Shown: in pieces, positions 57,018 to 64,000 of the stretch
Numbering within the stretch: the first letter of the stretch is position 1
Layout: each line of letters begins with the position of its first letter
DNA from: Prochlorococcus sp. AG-402-G10
GTDB taxonomy: Bacteria > Cyanobacteriota > Cyanobacteriia > PCC-6307 > Cyanobiaceae
Direction of reading: 5' to 3'
Length of the DNA stretch: 64,000 bases
Assembly: GCA_003279445.1 (NCBI GenBank)
Contig: QCHT01000002.1
Coordinates: 62,001 to 126,000 of the forward strand
Program-made: the position numbers and the translations under genes
Notes under the pieces: generated by a model
Database searches by the model: none
Seen by the model: the letters and a program-made list of their open reading frames with translations, nothing else
Told to the model about the DNA's origin: nothing

Positions 57018-57917
57018 ATGCAAAAACCTAAACCAGTTGTAATTGTTTTACTTGGGCCAACAGCAAGTGGAAAAACTGATCTTGCTATCGAAATAGCTAA
57101 GAGAATTAACGTAGGAATTCACAATATTGACTCTCGACAATTATATAAAGGTATGAATATAGGCACAGCTAAGCCAACTTTCAAACAACAAGAACAAGTC
57201 AAGCATTACTTACTTGATCTGAAGGAGCCTAATGAGCAAATAACATTGCATGAATTCAAAACAGAAGCTGAATGTAGCTTAAAAAAAACAATAAAAGAGA
57301 AGAATCTTGGCTTCCTAGTTGGAGGGAGTGGTTTATATTTAAAAGCATTAACAAGCGGTCTTAACCCTCCAGAAGTACCCCCTCAAATACAATTGCGAGA
57401 AGAGCTCAAGAAAATTGGGCAAGTCGAGTGTTATCAAATACTTGAAAAATGCGACCCAATAACATACAAGAAAATAGGAAAGCGCGACTCTATTAGAACA
57501 ATAAGAGCACTAGAAGTTTTTTATGCAACTGGGAAAAGCATGAGTTCCCTTCAATCATTTCAAACTCCTCAATGGAAGCTAATAGAACTTGGTCTAGATC
57601 CCATTGACCTAAGTCAGAGAATTGTAATAAGAACAAAAAAATTATTTGAGAATGGTCTCATTGAAGAAACACAACAACTAATTAAGAGATATGGGAAGGA
57701 ACTTTCATTACTACAAACCATTGGATATAAAGAGTCCCTTGAAGTGATCCAAGGAAATTATTCTTTAGCAGAAGCGCTAGAATCCACAATCCAAAGAACT
57801 AATCAATTTGCCAAAAAACAAAGGACTTGGTTTAGAAGGCAACATAATCCAAAATGGCTAAATGAAAAAAACTCACTAGATGAAGCTCTCTCTTTGATCC
57901 AAAACGTTATAGGGTGA
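57018..57917 (+). CDS. miaA: tRNA dimethylallyltransferase
   Basis: The 299-residue protein has P-loop VLLGPTASGKTDLAIEIAKR, IDSRQLYKGMNIGTAKPT, LVGGSGLYLKALTSGL and the C-terminal QTIGYKESLEVIQG with QFAKKQRTWFRRQ. It adds the isopentenyl group to A37 of tRNAs that read codons starting with U. It starts with ATG at 57018, 171 bases from gyrB, and precedes infC on the same strand by 63 bases. Confidence 0.95.
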   Translation: MQKPKPVVIVLLGPTASGKTDLAIEIAKRINVGIHNIDSRQLYKGMNIGTAKPTFKQQEQVKHYLLDLKEPNEQITLHEFKTEAECSLKKTIKEKNLGFLVGGSGLYLKALTSGLNPPEVPPQIQLREELKKIGQVECYQILEKCDPITYKKIGKRDSIRTIRALEVFYATGKSMSSLQSFQTPQWKLIELGLDPIDLSQRIVIRTKKLFENGLIEETQQLIKRYGKELSLLQTIGYKESLEVIQGNYSLAEALESTIQRTNQFAKKQRTWFRRQHNPKWLNEKNSLDEALSLIQNVIG

Positions 57918-57980
57918 AGCAAGTAGATTTAGAATTGGTTCCTACCAATCTTGTTCTGCTTTATAACCTCAACACACTGA

Positions 57981-58586
57981 ATGCCACCACGTCCCCGGTT
58001 TGATCGTCGCGCTCCTGTAAGAGAGCTTCCAAACATTAATGAACGTATCAAATATCCCAAACTAAGGGTAGTTGATTCTGATGGAGCACAACTTGGAGTA
58101 ATTACCCGTGAAGAAGCATTAGAAGTAGCTCAAGATAGAGAGCTGGATCTAGTTTTAGTAAGTGAAAAGGCAGACCCTCCAGTTTGCAGAATAATGAATT
58201 ATGGGAAATTCAAATTTGAACAAGAAAAGAAAGCAAAGGAAGCTAAGAAAAAATCTCACCAAACCGAAGTCAAAGAAGTGAAAATGCGATACAAGATTGA
58301 CCAACATGATTATCAAGTTCGCATTGGACAAGCAACACGTTTTCTAAAAGCAGGGGATAAAGTTAAATGCACAGTTATTTTTAGAGGCAGAGAAATCCAA
58401 CATACAAACCTTGCAGAATCATTGCTAGCTAGAATGGCTAAAGACTTAGAAGAGCAAGCTGAAATTCAACAAGCTGCAAAAAGAGAAGGGAGAAATATGA
58501 TCATGTTCTTAACTCCTCGCAAGACGCCTTTATTAAAAAAAGAAATAGAAATAAAAACGATCTCAAAGGCAAAAAGAACTATTTAG
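57981..58586 (+). CDS. infC: Translation initiation factor IF-3
   Basis: The 201-residue protein has the N-domain [33 protein letters not shown] and the C-domain [45 protein letters not shown]-3 keeps 30S free of 50S and checks the start codon. The first codon is ATG at 57981. The family's AUU start is not used here. Length is normal for cyanobacteria. Confidence 0.96.
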   Translation: MPPRPRFDRRAPVRELPNINERIKYPKLRVVDSDGAQLGVITREEALEVAQDRELDLVLVSEKADPPVCRIMNYGKFKFEQEKKAKEAKKKSHQTEVKEVKMRYKIDQHDYQVRIGQATRFLKAGDKVKCTVIFRGREIQHTNLAESLLARMAKDLEEQAEIQQAAKREGRNMIMFLTPRKTPLLKKEIEIKTISKAKRTI

Positions 58587-58730
58587 AAAATTCAGAAAAT
58601 CATCTTTCATTAAAATCTTTTTTTTCAGCAAGGGATTCGCCGACCTATCACATAAGCTTGGGACAAACAAACAATTGTCACTCCATCAAGTATTCACTAT
58701 TGTGTTCACATTGAAACCTGACATAAAGGC

Positions 58731-59717
58731 GTGAAGTTCCATATTCAGCAGGAAAGCGATATCCCTGCCTCAACTCAACTTTATAACCAAATCTGTTTTG
58801 CTATTGCAGCAAGGCATTTTCCACCAAGCCACCGGCTACCAAGCACACGGCAACTAGCAATGCAGACCGGCTTACACAGAAACACAATAAGTAAGGTTTA
58901 TCGCCAATTAGAAACTGATGGGGTAGTTGAAGCAATTGCAGGGTCAGGCATTTATGTTCGGAATCAACAAAAAAAGCGAGAGCCGCAAAGCCCTAACAAC
59001 TTCAGAAAAACAGAAATCACAGATCTAGACCACGAAGTTAGAAAAAGCGTGGATGAACTATTGAATGCTGGATGTACTCTTCAACAAACAAGAGAATTAT
59101 TTATTAAAGAAATTGACTGGAGACTTCGATGCGGAGCACGTGTATTAGTAAGTACTCCTAGAGAAGACTTAGGTGCCTCAATGTTAATCGCCGAAGAGCT
59201 TGAACCAAACCTTGACGTACCAATCGAAGTAGTTCCTATGGAAGAGCTTGAAGGCGTTTTAGAAAGCTCAAACATAGGGACTGTTGTAACTAGTAGATAT
59301 TTCCTGCAACCACTAGAAGAAGTTGCGAAAAAGCATCGCGTTAGAGCCATTGCAGTGGACCTGAGTGATTTCAGTAAAGAGCTTGCAATGCTTAAGGAAT
59401 TACGTCCTGGAAGTTGTGTAGGGATAGTTAGCATTAGCCCAGGTATCCTTCGAGCAGCTGAGGTGATATTGCACAGTATGAGGGGTAACGAGTTATTACT
59501 GATGACTGCCAATCCTGATATAGGTAGTCGCTTGCTAGCACTATTAAGAGCAGCTAATCATGTTTTATGTGATAGTCCAAGTCTTCCTTTGGTTGAGCAC
59601 ACCCTTCGTCAAAATCGGTCCCAACTTATTAGAATGCCTCAAGTACATTGTGCTGAAAAGTACCTGAGCGAATCTACGCTTGAGAGACTGCAAAAAGAAA
59701 TCGGTCTACTTAAATAA
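58731..59717 (+). CDS. GntR-family transcriptional regulator with a long C-terminal domain
   Basis: The gene starts with GTG at 58731 (MKFHIQQESDIPASTQLYNQICFAIAARHF). Residues about 8-80 are a winged helix-turn-helix of the GntR superfamily (LPSTRQLAMQTGLHRNTISKVYRQLETDGVV). The remaining 240 residues (ELEPNLDVPIEVVPMEELEGVLESSNIGTVVTSRYF...) are a regulatory domain I cannot name. It resembles no YtrA or MocR aminotransferase domain of normal length. Upstream there is a 144-base gap, and cysE follows 22 bases later, so it may be co-transcribed with sulfur metabolism. Effector unknown. Confidence 0.82.
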   Translation: MKFHIQQESDIPASTQLYNQICFAIAARHFPPSHRLPSTRQLAMQTGLHRNTISKVYRQLETDGVVEAIAGSGIYVRNQQKKREPQSPNNFRKTEITDLDHEVRKSVDELLNAGCTLQQTRELFIKEIDWRLRCGARVLVSTPREDLGASMLIAEELEPNLDVPIEVVPMEELEGVLESSNIGTVVTSRYFLQPLEEVAKKHRVRAIAVDLSDFSKELAMLKELRPGSCVGIVSISPGILRAAEVILHSMRGNELLLMTANPDIGSRLLALLRAANHVLCDSPSLPLVEHTLRQNRSQLIRMPQVHCAEKYLSESTLERLQKEIGLLK

Positions 59718-59738
59718 CTCATTCATTCCTTTGAGCAA

Positions 59739-60485
59739 ATGCTTAAGGCTTTCTATTCAGACTTAGCAATCATTCGTGAAAGAGATCCAGCAGCAAGGGG
59801 TCTTTTAGAAATTCTTCTTTGCTATCCAGGTTTCCAAGCCTTAACCCTTCACCGGATCAGCCATAAACTCTGGAATATCGGATTACCTCTTTTCCCCCGA
59901 GTACTAAGCCAACTCAATCGATCATTAACTGGAATAGAAATTCATCCTGGTGCTCAAATAGGAAAAGGGGTTTTTATAGACCATGGAATGGGTGTAGTCA
60001 TAGGAGAAACTACTGAAATTGGAAACCATTGCCTTCTATATCAAGGCGTTACCTTGGGCGGCACCGGGAAAAGTCATGGGAAAAGACATCCAACCTTATC
60101 GGAAAATGTTGTAGTAGGTGCTGGGGCCAAAGTATTAGGAGCAATTACAGTAGGAGCCAACACTAGAATTGGCGCTGGATCCGTTGTAGTGAGAGACGTA
60201 GAAGCAAATAGCACCGTAGTAGGAGTACCTGGGCGAATTATTCATCAAAGTGGTGCTCGCATAAACCCCTTGGCTCATTCAGCACTGCCAGATGCTGAAG
60301 CAACTATAATCCGAAATCTTATGGAAAGAATTGATTACTTAGAAAGCCAAGTACGTATTTTAAATAGCTCTCTTCAAGAAATTAGACAAGGAAATATTCC
60401 TAAAAAGATATTTCCTGGAGAAGCACAAAATCTTAAAGATAGAGAAATTATTGAATTTCTAGGCGATGATTTACAAGAAAATTAA
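59739..60485 (+). CDS. cysE: Serine O-acetyltransferase
   Basis: The 248-residue enzyme has an N-terminal helical region (YSDLAIIRERDPAARGLLEILLCYPGFQALTLHRISHKLW) and the left-handed beta-helix (IHPGAQIGKGVFIDHGMGVVIGE, LYQGVTLGGTGKSHGKRHPTL, VVGAGAKVLGAITVGA) with catalytic His in FIDHGMG and KSHGK. It makes O-acetylserine for cysteine synthesis. It lies 22 bases after the GntR regulator and ends 8 bases from secA on the other strand. An extra C-terminal tail of about 60 residues is charged and may be regulatory. Confidence 0.95.
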   Translation: MLKAFYSDLAIIRERDPAARGLLEILLCYPGFQALTLHRISHKLWNIGLPLFPRVLSQLNRSLTGIEIHPGAQIGKGVFIDHGMGVVIGETTEIGNHCLLYQGVTLGGTGKSHGKRHPTLSENVVVGAGAKVLGAITVGANTRIGAGSVVVRDVEANSTVVGVPGRIIHQSGARINPLAHSALPDAEATIIRNLMERIDYLESQVRILNSSLQEIRQGNIPKKIFPGEAQNLKDREIIEFLGDDLQEN

Positions 60486-60492
60486 GTCAAGT

Positions 60493-63333
60493 TTATTTTT
60501 CATCTGAAGCAGCTGCCGGTTGAAACATAAACATCGAGTAAATAACATTTCTTCTCATGTTGGTCATCATTTCAAGGAACATGTCATATCCTTCGTTCTT
60601 GTATTCAATAAGTGGATCTTTTTGACCATAGCCTCTTAAACCAACCGATTCTCTTAAAGCATCCATAGATTGCAAATGCTCACGCCATAAAGTATCAATT
60701 TGCTGAAGGATGAAGAATCTTTCTGCCTCTCTCATAAGTCCTGGACGCTGTTCTTCAATTTTCGATTCTTTAAGGTCATAAGCATTGCGTAATTGTTCTT
60801 GAAGAAATGCCTGAAGTTCATCTATATCTAACCCTTCCAGATCCTTAGGTTTTAAATCATTTAACAAGTAAACAAACTCCTGAACTTTACCAACCAATTG
60901 CTTAAGGTTCCACTCTTCAGAGGGTAAATCCGAATTCACATACGCATAAATAATTTCCTTCATAGTCCTTTCTCCATAGCCAATCACCTGCTTTTTCAGA
61001 CCAATTCCTTCTAACACTCTCCGCCTTTCAGAATAAACAGCACGTCTTTGATTATTCATAACCTCATCATATTCAAAAACTTGTTTCCTTATATCAAAAT
61101 AATAAGTCTCTACTTTCTTCTGAGCACTTTCCAGAGACCGGGTAAGCATTCCAGATTCAATTGGCATATCTTCATCAACTCTGAAAGCATTCATTAAAGC
61201 AGCAACTCTTTCTCCTCCAAATATACGCAACAAGTTATCTCCTAAAGATAAGAAAAAGCGAGTACTGCCTAAGTCTCCTTGGCGCCCAGCTCTTCCTCTT
61301 AGTTGATTATCAACCCTACGTGATTCATGTCGCTCAGTTCCAATAACATGCAATCCTCCCGCTTCTCGCACTTGAACTTCTTCCTGATTAACAACAACAT
61401 CGTACTCATTCTTAACTAATGCAATAGCTGATCTCAATGATTGAATCAAAGAATCATTAGTTGGGGCTTTTTCAGCAGCTGTAGAAATTCGATCCTCTAA
61501 TTCTATAGAGCTTAATGTCCTATCTCCCCATTCTCTTATTAACTCTCTCTCTAAAGAAATCAGAACTTCTTCAGTTTCATCTGTTAAAACACAAGGATAA
61601 AGAGTCTCATCAACACTTGTTTTCTGAGACCCATTTGATCTTTTAGATTTTGATTCATCAATTTCTTGACCAAAACCCGAAGATGATCCTTTAGTTCTTT
61701 GAAGAGGAACAGGAGGCTTATGGCCTTCTTCTGGTTTAACTAATTTTGGCAACAATACTTCTCTCAGCTTTAAACGAGCCATGTAATCACTATTGCCACC
61801 AAGAATAATGTCTGTTCCTCGACCAGCCATATTCGTTGCAATAGTAACTGCACCTGCTCGACCAGCTTGAGCAATAATCTCAGCTTCTCTTTCTACATTT
61901 TCTGGTTTTGCATTGAGAAGGTTATGAGGAACTTCTTGCTCAGAAAGCAAAGCACTTAAAACCTCACTCTTCTCAACACTAGTAGTCCCAACTAAAACAG
62001 GTCTGCCTTGCTTATGAATCTCTACAATTTCATTTGCAACAGCTCTCCATTTAGCAACTTCAGTTTTAAACACTTGATCTACCCAATCTTGTCTTGAACG
62101 TGGTCGATTCGTTGGAATTACAGTTGTTTCGAGCTTATAAGTTTTTTCAAATTCGACTTCTTCTGTTTTCGCAGTACCAGTCATTCCTGCAAGTCGTGGA
62201 TATAAAAGAAAGAAATTCTGATAAGTAATTGACGCAAGTGTTTGTGTCTCAGGTTGAATTGATAGTTCTTCTTTTGCTTCTATTGCTTGATGCTGACCAT
62301 CACTCCATCTTCTTCCCGGCATAACACGACCAGTAAATTCATCTACAATCACAGCTTCATCATTCCTCACAATATAATTGACATCCTTAACAAATAATTC
62401 TTTAGCCTTTAGAGCATTAGTTATATAATGAGCCCATGGATCTTGTGGATCAAATAGATCATTTACTTCTAATAAGTCCTCAGATTTAGCAAAGCCTTCA
62501 TCAGTGAGAGTACATGTTCTTTGCTTTTCATCAACTTCATAGTCTCCCTCTGGATCTATACCATCTTTACCCATCTCTGCCGCTCTTGTTAAAGAAGAGA
62601 CAACTTGTGCTGCTTTCTGATATTTCTCCTGCGGACGCTCAACTTGTCCAGAAATAATTAAAGGTGTCCTGGCTTCATCTATCAAAATAGAATCAACTTC
62701 ATCAATAATGCAAAATTGAAAATTTCTTTGAACAATTTCATTCATATCACTAGCCATATTATCTCTTAAATAATCAAAACCAAGTTCAGAGTTCGTTGCA
62801 TAAGTGATGTCACACTCATAGTTTTTACGTCTTGCTAAAGGACTCATGTCCTGTTGAATTAAGCCCACAGACAATCCTAAAAATCTATGGACTTGGCCCA
62901 TCCATTCAGCATCTCGACGAGCCAAGTAATCATTGACAGTAACGACATGAACACCTCTACCGGTAAGAGCATTCAGATAGCTTGGCAATGTTGCTACTAA
63001 CGTCTTACCTTCGCCAGTTTTCATTTCAGCAATTTGCCCCTCATGTAAAACCATTCCGCCAATCAACTGGACATCAAAATGGCGCATCCCCAAAACCCTC
63101 TTGCTCGCTTCTCTAACAACTGCAAAGGCTTCAGGGAGCAAATCATCCAAACAATCTTGTAGCAAATTCTCGGAAGTCTTTTCCAATTGGGATCGAAAAT
63201 CTGCTGTTTTAGATCTCAATTCATCGTCAGTTAAAGAGGTTATGTCCTCTTCTAGAAGATTGATATCAGTCAGAATTGGCTGATAGCGCTTCAGCTTGCG
63301 AGCATTTGGATCTCCCAGCAAAAGCTTGAGCAT
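60493..63333 (-). CDS. secA: Preprotein translocase ATPase SecA
   Basis: The 946-residue motor has nucleotide-binding motifs [26 protein letters not shown] and [21 protein letters not shown], the helicase motif [13 protein letters not shown], and [28 protein letters not shown]. It pushes proteins through the SecYEG channel. The C-terminus ends [11 protein letters not shown] without the zinc-binding cysteine motif of many SecA proteins. A Ser/Lys-rich insert (about residues 545-575, [19 protein letters not shown]) lies in the middle. Start: ATG at 63333. Confidence 0.97.
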   Translation of the reverse strand: MLKLLLGDPNARKLKRYQPILTDINLLEEDITSLTDDELRSKTADFRSQLEKTSENLLQDCLDDLLPEAFAVVREASKRVLGMRHFDVQLIGGMVLHEGQIAEMKTGEGKTLVATLPSYLNALTGRGVHVVTVNDYLARRDAEWMGQVHRFLGLSVGLIQQDMSPLARRKNYECDITYATNSELGFDYLRDNMASDMNEIVQRNFQFCIIDEVDSILIDEARTPLIISGQVERPQEKYQKAAQVVSSLTRAAEMGKDGIDPEGDYEVDEKQRTCTLTDEGFAKSEDLLEVNDLFDPQDPWAHYITNALKAKELFVKDVNYIVRNDEAVIVDEFTGRVMPGRRWSDGQHQAIEAKEELSIQPETQTLASITYQNFFLLYPRLAGMTGTAKTEEVEFEKTYKLETTVIPTNRPRSRQDWVDQVFKTEVAKWRAVANEIVEIHKQGRPVLVGTTSVEKSEVLSALLSEQEVPHNLLNAKPENVEREAEIIAQAGRAGAVTIATNMAGRGTDIILGGNSDYMARLKLREVLLPKLVKPEEGHKPPVPLQRTKGSSSGFGQEIDESKSKRSNGSQKTSVDETLYPCVLTDETEEVLISLERELIREWGDRTLSSIELEDRISTAAEKAPTNDSLIQSLRSAIALVKNEYDVVVNQEEVQVREAGGLHVIGTERHESRRVDNQLRGRAGRQGDLGSTRFFLSLGDNLLRIFGGERVAALMNAFRVDEDMPIESGMLTRSLESAQKKVETYYFDIRKQVFEYDEVMNNQRRAVYSERRRVLEGIGLKKQVIGYGERTMKEIIYAYVNSDLPSEEWNLKQLVGKVQEFVYLLNDLKPKDLEGLDIDELQAFLQEQLRNAYDLKESKIEEQRPGLMREAERFFILQQIDTLWREHLQSMDALRESVGLRGYGQKDPLIEYKNEGYDMFLEMMTNMRRNVIYSMFMFQPAAASDEK

Positions 63334-63413
63334 AATAATTACAACAAATACAAAGACCTTGTCAGCCTAACGACCAATCCACCTAGACGTCACTAAAGGA
63401 TTAAGCGCTATAA

Positions 63414-63938
63414 ATGAAATATATAAATCTCTTCAAAACTAGATGCCTGAAATTAGTTCATGACGTTTTTAAAATGCAAGGTTTAAAGCTTATTCAGCAC
63501 GCAACAGGAGCACCTGGGCTGCGCATGTTTGGCCTTGGGCCAAATTATTTGCCTTCTAAAGGATTATCAAAATTAAAGCTCTTATTTGATCAGCATGCTT
63601 TCTGGACAAAGAATAGAAACTACAAAAGTATTCGGCGATTATTAGCCGGAAGCACAGTTGCTATAACACTTTGGAGAAATGGTGAGATAATCGGATTTGG
63701 TCGTGCAACTAGCGATGGAATCTACAGAGCAGTTTTATGGGACATTATTGTTGCAGACGAATTGCAAAGACAAGGGTTAGGTAGAAAAGTTGTAGAAGCT
63801 CTTCTCGCAAGTCCAAAGATCAACAAAGTTGAGAGAGTGTATCTAATGACAACTAATAGTTCAGAATTTTATAGGCAACTTGGATTTGAAAAATGCACCA
63901 AGCAAAATTTGTTGATAAGATCATCAAAAGATTTTTAA
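63414..63938 (+). CDS. GNAT-family N-acetyltransferase
   Basis: The 174-residue protein has the GNAT acetyl-CoA pattern: LWDIIVADELQRQGLGRKVVEALLASP with the pyrophosphate-binding Q-x2-G-x-G, preceded by the beta strands AITLWRNGEIIGFGRATSDG and followed by VYLMTTNSSEFYRQLGFEKC. An N-terminal stretch of about 40 residues has no clear fold. It is divergent from secA with an 80-base gap. Such cyanobacterial members are often near secA. Substrate unknown. Start: ATG at 63414; internal Met are also possible. Confidence 0.85.
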   Translation: MKYINLFKTRCLKLVHDVFKMQGLKLIQHATGAPGLRMFGLGPNYLPSKGLSKLKLLFDQHAFWTKNRNYKSIRRLLAGSTVAITLWRNGEIIGFGRATSDGIYRAVLWDIIVADELQRQGLGRKVVEALLASPKINKVERVYLMTTNSSEFYRQLGFEKCTKQNLLIRSSKDF

Positions 63939-63982
63939 TAACGGGAATACAAACTTTACAAATAAAGAAATAGTGGATGTTT

Positions 63983-64000
63983 TTATCTTCTACCACCTCG
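63983..64000 (-). CDS. Possible C-terminal end of a minus-strand gene (RGGRR-stop)
   Basis: The last 18 bases, read on the minus strand, encode Arg-Gly-Gly-Arg-Arg and a TAA. Such an RGG-type tail occurs in glycine-rich RNA-binding proteins and helicases. The gene would lie beyond the window, so this is only a suggestion. Confidence 0.2.
   Translation of the reverse strand, partial: RGGRR

Noticed and set aside
58701-58710. TGTG-TT-CACA inverted repeat upstream of the GntR gene
   Set aside because: Only four-base arms; not enough to call an operator.

Overview
This 64 kb window looks like a chromosomal segment of a low-light-adapted marine Prochlorococcus (or a very close picocyanobacterial relative). 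The reasons are the AT-rich, tightly packed genes, the photosystem I gene psaC, the NDH-1 subunit gene ndhS and a CCB-type cytochrome b6f assembly gene. A heme oxygenase-pebA-pebB operon, typical of strains that keep some phycoerythrobilin synthesis, and a fused panC-cmk gene point the same way. I cannot assign a strain from sequence reading alone. There is no prophage, insertion sequence, CRISPR array or rRNA operon; almost everything is core gene content with short intergenic gaps.

Layout. 1-6.3 kb: end of hemF, the b6f assembly factor, RNase D, a lipid-A-disaccharide-synthase-like gene with an antisense tRNA-Cys, then an RNA/small-protein region (a Yfr1-like small RNA, a one-helix membrane protein, a cysteine-rich mini-protein), and purM. 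6.4-11.4 kb: panC-cmk, a small phosphatase, and the bilin operon. 11.5-18.3 kb: icd (frameshifted in a run of ten G, with an NtcA box upstream), followed on the minus strand by a four-carbon acid-sugar kinase, an FMN hydroxyacid oxidase, an Escherichia-type D-lactate dehydrogenase and an aldose epimerase-like gene. 18.3-24.3 kb: alpha/beta hydrolase, Na+/H+ antiporter, glycogen phosphorylase and small unknowns. 24.3-30.2 kb: tRNA-Arg, RNase P RNA, RNase III, ndhS, rimM, manC, glmS, psaC. 30.3-35.5 kb: acpP-fabF-tkt, then convergent thiC with its TPP riboswitch. 35.5-40.1 kb: an M20 amidohydrolase/TPR/ruvB operon, smpB and small unknowns. 40.1-45 kb: lysS, an OmpR-type response regulator, mreBCD. 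45.1-51.2 kb: ssb, DedA, ahcY, tsaE, a pfkB-type sugar kinase, mutY and a second alpha/beta hydrolase. 51.2-56.9 kb: a group 2 sigma factor, mgtE, two tandem crcB genes, an SH3-like exported protein and gyrB. 57-64 kb: miaA, infC, a GntR regulator, cysE, secA and a GNAT acetyltransferase.

The least ordinary parts are these. (1) A roughly 59-nt minus-strand RNA at about 3.8 kb presents the 11-nt Yfr1 motif in a hairpin loop just before an intrinsic terminator. (2) icd is out of frame by one base in a G10 tract built on three consecutive GGG codons. (3) A hydroxyacid-oxidation cluster (D-lactate dehydrogenase, L-hydroxyacid oxidase, tetronate-type kinase) has a perfect 12-bp palindrome in the leader of the oxidase gene. 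(4) The SSB C-terminal tip has asparagines where acidic residues are expected. (5) Several unassigned small proteins and inverted repeats sit in short gaps. All function calls rest on recognition of family motifs by eye; no database search was run.
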